From positions 1 to 21,055 of the IMG/VR virus record IMGVR_UViG_3300046005_000414: 21,055 bases of DNA; one strand, given 5' to 3'. This DNA is from a virus. A model generated the notes under the pieces. The model ran no database searches. It saw nothing but the letters and a program-made list of their open reading frames with translations, and was not told the origin of the DNA. Of this stretch, positions 15,482 through 21,052 are shown piece by piece. Position 1 is the stretch's first letter. Each line of letters starts with the position of its first letter. The translations under genes were made by a program, and so were the position numbers.

Positions 15482-15998
15482 AAAATTGTGTTCCACTCAT
15501 TTCATTTTTATCAAAAAGATACCAACAAGCATTGTCCTTGCCAGTAAACTTACTATCTTCAATCCACTTTACTCTACCTATGGCCACAACCTTACTACAA
15601 TATTGTAGATAGGGTATTGCTTGTTTAGTATGCATCCAATCAGCATCAAAGAGAAGCCACGTAGGACGAATACTAGCAAACCTATCAATCAATGGATGTA
15701 GTATCCATCTAGACCAAGGGGGATTAGTTATAATATACTCGGTATTTGCGGGAATGTCAACAGTTAATGCATCATATTTTTCAATAAAAGTGTCTTTGGG
15801 ATCGAGATCAGAAACCAAAGTAGCTACTGCATTACTGTCTGTTAAGGTGTCGATATGCCTACAGAGTCTACCGTCGCCGGCACAAGGCTCAGCGAAGGTA
15901 AACTCCGAGGGAAGAAAGGGTAAGAGAGGCTTTACTGCATCCAACGGAGTCGGATAGAAGTCGTTCTTACGATGTTCAAAGTTGCTTCTCTTACCCAT
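15453..15998 (-). CDS. SAM-dependent methyltransferase-like protein (N6-adenine type motifs)
   Basis: 181 aa. It begins with KNDFYPTPLDAV, has the SAM-binding motif EPCAGDG at 37-43, an acidic D64/D66 (SDLDP), and the catalytic-type NPPW at 92-95. This order of motifs is that of amino-methyltransferases acting on adenine. No separate target-recognition domain is present, so it is either a minimal DNA or RNA methyltransferase or a relative with another substrate. Possible uses are protection from host restriction or marking phage DNA. It overlaps the gp33 start and begins 4 nt after the SleB-type gene. AGGAT lies about 6 nt before the ATG. Confidence 0.78.
   Translation of the reverse strand: MGKRSNFEHRKNDFYPTPLDAVKPLLPFLPSEFTFAEPCAGDGRLCRHIDTLTDSNAVATLVSDLDPKDTFIEKYDALTVDIPANTEYIITNPPWSRWILHPLIDRFASIRPTWLLFDADWMHTKQAIPYLQYCSKVVAIGRVKWIEDSKFTGKDNACWYLFDKNEMSGTQFYGRGFSSGR
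15732..15760 (-). promoter_or_regulatory. Sigma70-like promoter within the methyltransferase gene, toward gp33
   Basis: TTGACA (15760-15755), 17-nt spacer, TATATT (15737-15732) on the minus strand. The start would be near 15725, about 245 nt ahead of gp33 and gp59. Confidence 0.45.
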
Positions 15999-16001
15999 TC
16001 A

Positions 16002-16607
16002 TTATCCTGCATAAAATATATGATCACCAATTTTAGCTACTCTACGAAGATTCCAACCTGGATTTACATAGTCGGCATGGTAGAATAGAACATTTTTTCC
16101 TAATACGCCATGATTAGCCCCTGCGAACAATACCTTCTCAGCCACTCTTTTGGCTTGTGCGTATTGTTGCGCACTGCGCACACTCTTCTTTCCTTCGCAC
16201 ACCCACGAGAACTGACACACACGTTTTGTTCTCTGGTATACAACGGAGCATACAGATTTAGGAAACTTGGGGCTATTTACCCTATTGATAGTAACGGCCG
16301 CGACGGCCAATTTGCCTTGTGTAGACTGGTTACCAGCCTCATAATAGATGTTGTCTGCGAGACACTTCAATTCTCTATTATTTGCCAGACGAATATTTTG
16401 TGTCTGGATTCTTTGTTGTGTTACTTTACGTTGTTGTTCTTGGGCATCTTCTTTGATACCCTGGATTACTTCTCCGACGCCGAGGGAATATTCCCTTGCT
16501 TCTCTTTCGATGGCAGTTTCAGCATATGAATTAATTCCATATAAACTATAACTTAATAGTGTAATAATCGAAAGAAACTTGAAAAACTTCTTATTAAAGG
16601 AAGTCAT
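16002..16607 (-). CDS. SleB-type cell wall hydrolase (probable endolysin) with signal sequence
   Basis: 201 aa. Residues 6-29 form a Lys-led hydrophobic signal segment ending NSYAE, with a likely cleavage after A29. Residues 30-70 are charged and probably coiled. The C-terminal domain is the Hydrolase_2/SleB fold: LKCLADNIYYEAGNQSTQGK with likely catalytic E90, LAVAAVTINRV, CQFSWVCEG and the ending LFYHADYVNPGW. Such enzymes cut peptidoglycan as lytic transglycosylases or amidases. A signal sequence would let it reach the periplasm through Sec without a holin for export; no holin is seen nearby. Four cysteines in the domain could form disulfides outside the cytoplasm. GGAAATAAG precedes the ATG. 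It could be a lysis enzyme or act in superinfection exclusion. Confidence 0.85.
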   Translation of the reverse strand: MTSFNKKFFKFLSIITLLSYSLYGINSYAETAIEREAREYSLGVGEVIQGIKEDAQEQQRKVTQQRIQTQNIRLANNRELKCLADNIYYEAGNQSTQGKLAVAAVTINRVNSPKFPKSVCSVVYQRTKRVCQFSWVCEGKKSVRSAQQYAQAKRVAEKVLFAGANHGVLGKNVLFYHADYVNPGWNLRRVAKIGDHIFYAG

Positions 16608-16624
16608 CTTATTTCCATTTTTTT

Positions 16625-16630
16625 GTTATA
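16625..16630 (-). promoter_or_regulatory. Possible -10 box (TATAAC) ahead of the SleB-type gene
   Basis: TATAAC on the minus strand lies 17 nt before the SleB-type ATG, but no convincing -35 is found at 17 nt. Weak candidate only. Confidence 0.2.
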
Positions 16631-16647
16631 CTTGAGAGGGTATTAAC

Positions 16648-16665
16648 CAGTGACTCCCCACACTG
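16648..16665 (-). other. Hairpin between tmRNA terminator and SleB-type gene
   Basis: CAGTG/CACTG stem of 5 bp closes an 8-nt loop with GGGGAG. A second hairpin with a UUCG loop (TTGTC/GACAA, 16667-16680) sits beside it. Both could shape the leader of the lysis gene or stabilise the tmRNA 3' end. Confidence 0.35.
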
Positions 16666-16678
16666 ATTGTCCGAAGAC

Positions 16679-16703
16679 AAAAAATGACCCATTAATGGGT
16701 CAT
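16679..16703 (-). terminator. Rho-independent terminator of the tmRNA gene
   Basis: A perfect 20-nt palindrome, ATGACCCATTAATGGGTCAT (16684-16703), is followed on the minus strand by a T run and GTC. It lies about 110 nt after the tag stop codon, the right distance for the end of the coding piece. Confidence 0.88.
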
Positions 16704-16753
16704 ACAACTATTTAGCATTCATAGGTTCTTACATCACTCATTTCATCGTATAT

Positions 16754-16796
16754 ACAGAACAGGTAATAGTTTTATTCTGTTTCGAGGGAAAACTAT
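16754..16796 (-). other. Pseudoknot downstream of the tmRNA tag
   Basis: ATAGTTTT (16796-16789) pairs with AAAACTAT (16773-16766). ACAGAA in the loop (16780-16775) pairs with TTCTGT (16759-16754). The two helices interlock as an H-type pseudoknot, as expected after a tmRNA reading frame. Confidence 0.75.
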
Positions 16797-16812
16797 CAAA
16801 AACCCAATGAGA

Positions 16813-16857
16813 TTATGCGGCTAGCGCATATCCTGCAAAGGCAACGTTATCGTTTGC
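16813..16857 (-). other. tmRNA tag reading frame ANDNVAFAGYALAA
   Basis: Resume codon GCA follows GTAAAT, then 14 codons and TAA. The hydrophobic ALAA end is the classical signal for ClpXP-type proteases and the ANDN start fits the SspB-binding type of start. With the alanine carried by the RNA the full tag is 15 residues. Confidence 0.93.
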
Positions 16858-16937
16858 ATTTACGTTTTGTGGCACTTTGCCAAGCAATCAGTCTCGAACC
16901 GCCCTATTACACGAAAATCGATATCCAGGTCACCCCC

Positions 16938-17002
16938 ATCAACTACCAAGTGCCGAATTACATACGCAATTCCCGTGCCAAGCAAACTAAACACTTGATA
17001 GA
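16938..17002 (-). other. Intervening segment of the permuted tmRNA
   Basis: This 65-nt spacer sits between the encoded CCA and the 5' half. CAAGTG (16997-16992) pairs with CACTTG (16952-16947), and GAATT/AATTC forms an inner hairpin (16972-16955). It should be removed during processing to leave two pieces. Confidence 0.8.
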
Positions 17003-17045
17003 TGGTGGAGGTGCGGGGAGTCGAACCCCGGTCTTTCCGCCTTTA

Positions 17046-17062
17046 TTGTTGATTGTCAACAA
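17046..17062 (-). other. Hairpin at the tmRNA transcript start
   Basis: TTGTTGA pairs perfectly with TCAACAA around a CAA loop, a few bases after the predicted transcription start and before the acceptor half. It may mark the 5' end or a processing site. Confidence 0.6.
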
Positions 17063-17073
17063 CTGATAATCTA

Positions 17074-17102
17074 TATATAAGACATAAGTCCTTATTTGTC
17101 AA
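17074..17102 (-). promoter_or_regulatory. Sigma70-like promoter of the tmRNA gene
   Basis: TTGACA (17102-17097), 17-nt spacer, TATATA (17079-17074). The -35 box overlaps the end of the exonuclease gene. Predicted start near 17067. Confidence 0.72.
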
Positions 17103-17760
17103 TACCTTTTTCAAACAAATCGCGAGTTTCAATAAGTTTTTTAGCCCAGTTGTCACGCTTTTCTATGAACACCTGAGGCTCGTCACCGTCTACGGCAATC
17201 AAGATGATGAGATAGGGAACAGGAATACCAGTCCGTTCTTCATACATGATTGCATATGCAGCGGTCTGCATAAAGTAGGAACTGATATATTCCTTCTTCT
17301 TGGGCCGATTGGAAGTCTTAAAGTCGATTACAGCCCGAGTACCGTTGTATTCACCGATACAGTCAACACGACCAGCCATACGTAAGAAGTCGCTGTATAA
17401 TGCCAGCTCTTGGCAATGAATGTTATCGATAGGCTCAAGAATTGACTTAAACTTAGTGAACATTTCCCTGTCGAGCAAGGACGCTTTTACACCATCAAAA
17501 TCAACTTCTTCATTCTTTAGATATGCTTCGGTAAGTGTGTGGATTTTAGTACCACGAGTAGAAGCCTGCTTAGAAATACGATTGGCTTCTTCTTCCCCGA
17601 CACGCTCACGCCACTTGTTGATTGAGTCTTTGTTTAAGACCCCTAGAACGGTGGTAGCAGAGGGATATCCAACACCTGCGGCATTGACGTAAACTCTGCT
17701 ACCATCTTCTCTTGTTTCATCTTGGGCGAAATCAGTATAATCATAGATTGTTTTGAACAT
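17092..17760 (-). CDS. PD-(D/E)XK exonuclease (RecB/MGME1-like)
   Basis: 222 aa. The nuclease core is MAGRVDCIGEYNGTRAVIDF with D133, then D146 and K148 in IDFKTS, E118 upstream and Q165 in the QTAAYA motif. This is the order of metal ligands in RecB-like and MGME1-like exonucleases. An N-terminal Y.SATTVLG and RGTKIHTLTEAYL block is typical of the phage members. Such enzymes degrade host DNA or process phage DNA ends in recombination. The initiating ATG lies almost on the predicted transcription start of a strong promoter, so the message could be leaderless; a weak AAGAG is the only ribosome-site-like sequence. It ends where the tmRNA promoter begins. Confidence 0.85.
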   Translation of the reverse strand: MFKTIYDYTDFAQDETREDGSRVYVNAAGVGYPSATTVLGVLNKDSINKWRERVGEEEANRISKQASTRGTKIHTLTEAYLKNEEVDFDGVKASLLDREMFTKFKSILEPIDNIHCQELALYSDFLRMAGRVDCIGEYNGTRAVIDFKTSNRPKKKEYISSYFMQTAAYAIMYEERTGIPVPYLIILIAVDGDEPQVFIEKRDNWAKKLIETRDLFEKGIDK

Positions 17761-17765
17761 ATACT

Positions 17766-17794
17766 CTTATAACATGATTCTCATAGTTTGTCAA
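17766..17794 (-). promoter_or_regulatory. Sigma70-like promoter abutting the exonuclease start codon
   Basis: TTGACA (17794-17789), 17-nt spacer, TATAAG (17771-17766). The start would fall at 17760-17758, on the ATG itself. Confidence 0.7.
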
Positions 17795-17799
17795 GTCTT

Positions 17800-18555
17800 T
17801 TATGCGTATCTCTCCTCATATTCTAGTCTGGCTAGAATATATTCCTTAACCAATTTGGACCTTACTATATCATGAACAGTAAACTCTAGTGTTTTGAACG
17901 AAGGCATTAGTTCTGCGATAGCGATAAACTTTTGAAGTCCCGACATATCGTTCTTTTTATATAAATCAGTTTGACGGAAATCTCCGCAAAAGATGATCTT
18001 TGAGTTTCTGCCAATTCGGGTCATAATCGAATTGAGTTCCATATCCGTCATATTCTGACATTCATCAACAATGACGATGGAATTATCTAGAGTGATACCA
18101 CGAACAAACGAGGTGATCATAAAGTTCACCGACTTTTGTTCTTGCAATCGCTGAAATGGCTGGATATGATTAAACAAATCCTCGCAGATTTCTACATAAG
18201 GTAACTGATAAACTTCTGTCTTTTCTTTTTCATCACCCGGTAGGTGACCAATTTCTCTTGATGGAACAGCAGAGCGGACTATTACTACTCGCTCAAATAC
18301 TGTTTCTGGATCTAGTGCTTCTTCTAGTGCCTTAAAAAGCGCGATGTAGGTTTTCCCTGTTCCTGCTACACCGTGTAATAAAATTGCTGGGGACTGTTGG
18401 TCGTAAAGTTCAAAAAATCGTCTCTGATTAAAGTTTTTTGGTTGAATATTTTTTAGGTCTTCGTATTTTACTTTGCATAGCTTACTCTTCTCTAAGGTTA
18501 CAGGAGCATCGTTATTTGAGACAACTTGTAATGGGATTTGTTTTTTTCTTGCCAT
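17800..18555 (-). CDS. phoH: PhoH-like ATPase
   Basis: 251 aa. It has Walker A GVAGTGKT (62-69), the PhoH-typical VIVRSAVPSREIGHLPGDEK (91-110), Walker B VIVDECQN (161-168) and the GDFRQTDL sensor region (191-198). The N-terminal QPKNFNQRRFFELY helps recognise the nucleotide base side. PhoH proteins are P-loop ATPases related to superfamily 1 helicases and linked to RNA handling and phosphate stress in bacteria; in phages the function is not settled. AAAGGA lies about 7 nt before the ATG. A strong terminator stands 37 nt upstream and I see no clear promoter between them, so its transcription probably depends on readthrough or an unseen phage promoter. Confidence 0.92.
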   Translation of the reverse strand: MARKKQIPLQVVSNNDAPVTLEKSKLCKVKYEDLKNIQPKNFNQRRFFELYDQQSPAILLHGVAGTGKTYIALFKALEEALDPETVFERVVIVRSAVPSREIGHLPGDEKEKTEVYQLPYVEICEDLFNHIQPFQRLQEQKSVNFMITSFVRGITLDNSIVIVDECQNMTDMELNSIMTRIGRNSKIIFCGDFRQTDLYKKNDMSGLQKFIAIAELMPSFKTLEFTVHDIVRSKLVKEYILARLEYEERYA

Positions 18556-18591
18556 GACAGTCCTTTAGGGGGTTTGAGTTGATACAAAAAA

Positions 18592-18617
18592 GGCGACCCT
18601 GCTATTGCAGAGTCGCC
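18592..18617 (-). terminator. Rho-independent terminator upstream of phoH
   Basis: GGCGACTCTGC and GCAGGGTCGCC pair over 11 positions (one G-U) around an AATA loop, followed on the minus strand by TTTTTT. A second small hairpin (GTGCC/GGCAC, 18620-18635) lies just ahead. Confidence 0.88.
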
Positions 18618-18682
18618 GAGTGCCAAGGGAGGCACGATAGCTGGAGGAGGTGAGATCGGTATAACTGTCTTCATGTAGTTAT

Positions 18683-19231
18683 TTATTGTGTTGCGTCTTT
18701 CCACCAGCTAGGAATATCACGATTTTTCCATTTTGCCATAGTTTTTTTCGCACCGATATAATAGTTACGATATGACTGTAAGGAGTCGCCCGATACTTTA
18801 TATTCATCTGGCATAGCAGGTGTCGGTTGTGTTAAATGACTTACAGGAATATTTCTGGGCGGCTTGCGAAGAAAATAAACTAGTCGGTCAGTGGCATGAA
18901 TTCTGCCATAGCGATGAGTGTATTCTGTAAGCAGGGATTGGAATAGACACATAAGCCAAGTATAATTATTGTTAGACTGGCGAACCCAGACAGCACTCGG
19001 ATGATTGATATGTGTGGCTTTGTAGAGAACGGTTTCTAGCGTATTGTCTTCCATTCGCCATCTCTTGATTGAACGGCCATTAGCAGTCTTGTCCAGATAT
19101 TGTTCACCGTCAATTACACGGTGAGCGGTAGATAACAGTTGTGCATATTCTATAATCATCTTGACAACATGCTTGTCATTATGATATTCAGCGCACTTGG
19201 AAACGTCACGGTCCAAATAAAAGATATTCAT
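18683..19231 (-). CDS. Conserved phage protein of unknown function (182 aa)
   Basis: Recognisable blocks are MNIFYLDRDVSKCAEYHNDK followed by HVVKMIIEYAQLLSTAHR, HINHPSAVWVRQSNNNYTWL, EYTHRYGRIHAT, TQPTPAMPDEYK and YRNYYIGAKKTMAKWKNRDI. The many conserved His, Asp, Tyr and Trp residues look like an enzyme active site. I recall relatives with the same HVVKM...NHPSAVW...YRYG...MPD.Y...YRNYY pattern in other large myoviruses, without an assigned activity. No membrane segment is seen. A promoter with consensus boxes lies inside the preceding gene. The terminator ahead of phoH follows its stop. Confidence 0.8.
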   Translation of the reverse strand: MNIFYLDRDVSKCAEYHNDKHVVKMIIEYAQLLSTAHRVIDGEQYLDKTANGRSIKRWRMEDNTLETVLYKATHINHPSAVWVRQSNNNYTWLMCLFQSLLTEYTHRYGRIHATDRLVYFLRKPPRNIPVSHLTQPTPAMPDEYKVSGDSLQSYRNYYIGAKKTMAKWKNRDIPSWWKDATQ

Positions 19232-19237
19232 GATATA

Positions 19238-19510
19238 TTAACTTTCTTCAATAGATTCACGTATGCAGCGTATATGCTCTTTTGCTACACTTGATATTAT
19301 ATCAGATTCCCTCGCAATGTCAAGACATTCTATAACTTCAATTGGGTCCATTTCTAATAAATCGTCCATCATGTTTCTTTCTGGTGTAACTCCGAAAGCA
19401 TTTACGCAAAATAAAACAATCTCAATATCGGCATCCGTATACAACGGTATGCGATAGCGTCTAGGTTCCTTACGAAACTTGTCTGGAAACTTTAGAATAT
19501 TATTAGTCAT
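19238..19510 (-). CDS. Small conserved hypothetical protein (90 aa)
   Basis: The protein starts MTNNILKFPDKFRKEPRRYR, a basic head, followed by an acidic helical part (ADIEIVLFCVNAF, MMDDLLEMDPIEVIECLDI). The ILKFPxK start is common among small phage proteins, but I cannot assign a function. It begins 12 nt after the carbamoyltransferase stop with no clear ribosome site, suggesting coupling, and ends 6 nt before the next gene. Its 3' part contains a consensus promoter for that gene. Confidence 0.7.
   Translation of the reverse strand: MTNNILKFPDKFRKEPRRYRIPLYTDADIEIVLFCVNAFGVTPERNMMDDLLEMDPIEVIECLDIARESDIISSVAKEHIRCIRESIEES
19296..19323 (-). promoter_or_regulatory. Consensus sigma70 promoter inside the 90-aa gene
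   Basis: TTGACA (19323-19318), 16-nt spacer, TATAAT (19301-19296): both boxes are perfect. The start near 19289 gives a leader of about 58 nt for the 182-aa gene. Confidence 0.7.
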
Positions 19511-19521
19511 GTTAATATTTA

Positions 19522-20955
19522 TTATGAAAAGACTTTCACGCCATATTTCGCTTCAAAATCATCAGCATCTTTAAAGTTATTCACCATCGGCATACCCTTG
19601 ATATTGAGACTTGTATTCAATAGCATTGGACAACCAGTTTCTTCATACCACCTACTAAGAAGGGCATATAGTCCCGGGTGTTGCTCTTTTGTCACAGTTT
19701 GGACGCGAGATGTCCCATCAGCATGAACAATAGCAGGAAACTGATCAGGATATTTACATCTTGAAGTATATTGCATATAAGGGGAGTCTTCCCATGACAT
19801 TTCAAAGTAGTCTCGCGCACGTCCTGCCAGAATGACTGGAGCAAATGGGCGAAATTTTTGACGCTTTTTAATAGCATTTACTTTATCCTTAATGTCATGA
19901 CCTCTTGGATCAGCTAGAAGGCTGCGATTACCTAATGCTCTAGGGCCGAATTCTGCTTGACCATTTGCAACACCTACTATACCAGTCTTATGCAATTCTG
20001 TCAAGAGTTTTTCTACCGGATATTCTCCTCCCATATCTGCGCCGAGATATGGACCCTTCCATTTCAATTTTTGTCTGTTGTTAGCTGCAATCGCACCCAA
20101 GGAACTTCCTGCATCACCCGGATTTGGCATAATCCAAACGTTCTTGAAGTATTTTCTAGCAAGATGATTTGCAGAACAGTTTAACGCACAGCCACCCATA
20201 AGAACAAGATTATCTTGTGCGGCATCTTTCATTTTTGCTCGTATCAGAAGTTTTTCGAATTCTTCTTCATAGACTTTTTGAGTTGCCGCAGCGACACTAT
20301 AAATGTCCAGGTCTCCGTCATCTGGCCGCCACCAGCGACATCCACGATGCAGGTTCTCAGATTTCCAAAGATTTTTTACTTCATCATAATACTTTCCAGG
20401 ATCACCATATGCTACCATTCCCATTAAGATATATTCGTCTTCATTGGGCTTTAACCCAATTCTATCTGTCATAGCAGAATAGAACAGACCCAAAGACTTA
20501 GGATAGTCCATAGACCATTTCTTTTTGAGTTTACTACCAGAGCATTTCCAGATTGACGCAGTATCGAATTCACCGATAGCATCAATAACAAGAGCGGTTG
20601 CATTATCATACGGCGAAGTATAGAAGCCAGCCGCGGCATGTGATTCATGATGAAATGCAAATTCTACCGGAATATCTTTTAGTCCGAAAGCAGCAAGATA
20701 TTGTCTAACGCTAAATCTAACCATGCCCTGACCCGCAAGCAATCGTCTCATAGCTCTAAGTTTAGGTTTTTCATACCAGTGAATTTTTTCTGGTTTACCA
20801 AACATCAATGCCGCGCGAATTAAATCTACATTCAAGTCTTTGTCATTTTTGATACCCGAATACCGTTCAGAATGAGAAGCAAATAAAATTTTACTTCCAT
20901 CAACTACTGTCAAAGATGCATCATGTGCGGCTGCGGATATACCCCATTCAATCAT
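19522..20955 (-). CDS. O-carbamoyltransferase (NodU/CmcH/TobZ family)
   Basis: 477 aa, a little shorter than bacterial members (about 550-600). The N-terminal actin-like domain has HDASLTVVD, HHESHAAAGFY (102-112), DAIGEFDTASIW, GGCALNCSANH (254-264) and NPGDAGSSLGA. The C-terminal YrdC-like domain has GQAEFGPRALGNRSLLADPR (332-351), KFRPFAPVI and NTSLNIKGMPM. These enzymes make carbamoyl-adenylate from carbamoyl phosphate and ATP and move the carbamoyl group to a hydroxyl. In phages the substrate may be a modified base such as hydroxymethylcytosine or a sugar; no base-making enzyme is in this window. It overlaps a 34-aa gene by 8 nt and has only a weak GGATCC upstream. Confidence 0.93.
   Translation of the reverse strand: MIEWGISAAAHDASLTVVDGSKILFASHSERYSGIKNDKDLNVDLIRAALMFGKPEKIHWYEKPKLRAMRRLLAGQGMVRFSVRQYLAAFGLKDIPVEFAFHHESHAAAGFYTSPYDNATALVIDAIGEFDTASIWKCSGSKLKKKWSMDYPKSLGLFYSAMTDRIGLKPNEDEYILMGMVAYGDPGKYYDEVKNLWKSENLHRGCRWWRPDDGDLDIYSVAAATQKVYEEEFEKLLIRAKMKDAAQDNLVLMGGCALNCSANHLARKYFKNVWIMPNPGDAGSSLGAIAANNRQKLKWKGPYLGADMGGEYPVEKLLTELHKTGIVGVANGQAEFGPRALGNRSLLADPRGHDIKDKVNAIKKRQKFRPFAPVILAGRARDYFEMSWEDSPYMQYTSRCKYPDQFPAIVHADGTSRVQTVTKEQHPGLYALLSRWYEETGCPMLLNTSLNIKGMPMVNNFKDADDFEAKYGVKVFS
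19976..20004 (-). promoter_or_regulatory. Sigma70-like promoter inside the carbamoyltransferase gene
   Basis: TTGACA (20004-19999), 17-nt spacer, TATAGT (19981-19976) preceded by TGG (extended -10). It would serve the 90-aa gene from about 460 nt upstream. Position inside a gene lowers confidence. Confidence 0.4.
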
Positions 20956-21052
20956 AGATGAACGGATCCATTTTACGTAATTCTTTAATTCGTTTTAGAT
21001 GCTTTCTTCTAGCAAAATATGAATTAATTTTTTTTATCAGCCATTTTAACAT
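20948..21052 (-). CDS. 34-aa basic peptide upstream of the carbamoyltransferase
   Basis: Starting at ATG 21052 the peptide begins MLKWLIKKINSYFARRKHLK and ends RKMDPFIYD, with its stop overlapping the carbamoyltransferase start by 8 nt. It is an amphipathic basic helix followed by a DPFIY tail. Short proteins with a K/R-rich helix and a DPFIY end seem to recur beside phage carbamoyltransferases, as I recall, so it may be a partner. The frame is still open at the window edge, so the real start could lie outside. Function is unknown. Confidence 0.65.
   Translation of the reverse strand: MLKWLIKKINSYFARRKHLKRIKELRKMDPFIYD

Larger units (their letters stand above)
16684..17067 (-). ncRNA. ssrA: Circularly permuted two-piece tmRNA
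   Basis: Reading the minus strand, the acceptor half comes first: a T arm CGGGG/TTCGACT/CCCCG (17030-17014), acceptor strand CACCTCC (17013-17007), A, and encoded CCA (17005-17003). A 65-nt spacer follows. Then the 5' half starts GGGGGTGACCTGGATATCGA at 16937. GGGGGTG pairs with CACCTCC (one G-U), and UUUUCG (16917-16912) pairs with CGGAAA (17039-17034) to form helix P2. The reading frame ANDNVAFAGYALAA-stop (16857-16813) is next, then an H-type pseudoknot and the terminator. 3' half before 5' half is the permuted order known from Alphaproteobacteria. tmRNA with SmpB frees stalled ribosomes and tags the product for proteolysis. A promoter lies just upstream. It probably uses host SmpB and RNases. 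The ends are approximate. Confidence 0.95.

Noticed and set aside
17003-17030. Ordinary tRNA 3' end
   Set aside because: There is a T arm and CCA but no anticodon or D arm in tRNA distance. The matching acceptor strand lies downstream with a tag frame, so it is the tmRNA acceptor half.
16815-17066. 83-codon plus-strand frame over the tmRNA
   Set aside because: It is the complement of a structured RNA gene; RNA pairing explains the sequence.
18680-18687. AATAAATA near the end of the 182-aa gene
   Set aside because: It overlaps a stop codon and is followed by a terminator rather than a gene; likely chance.
18498-18704. 68-codon minus-strand frame across the phoH leader
   Set aside because: It reads through a strong terminator hairpin, overlaps phoH and the preceding gene, and has no ribosome site.
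19516-19523. AATAAATA before the 90-aa gene
   Set aside because: It lies only 5 nt before the ATG, too close for a late promoter, and overlaps a stop codon.
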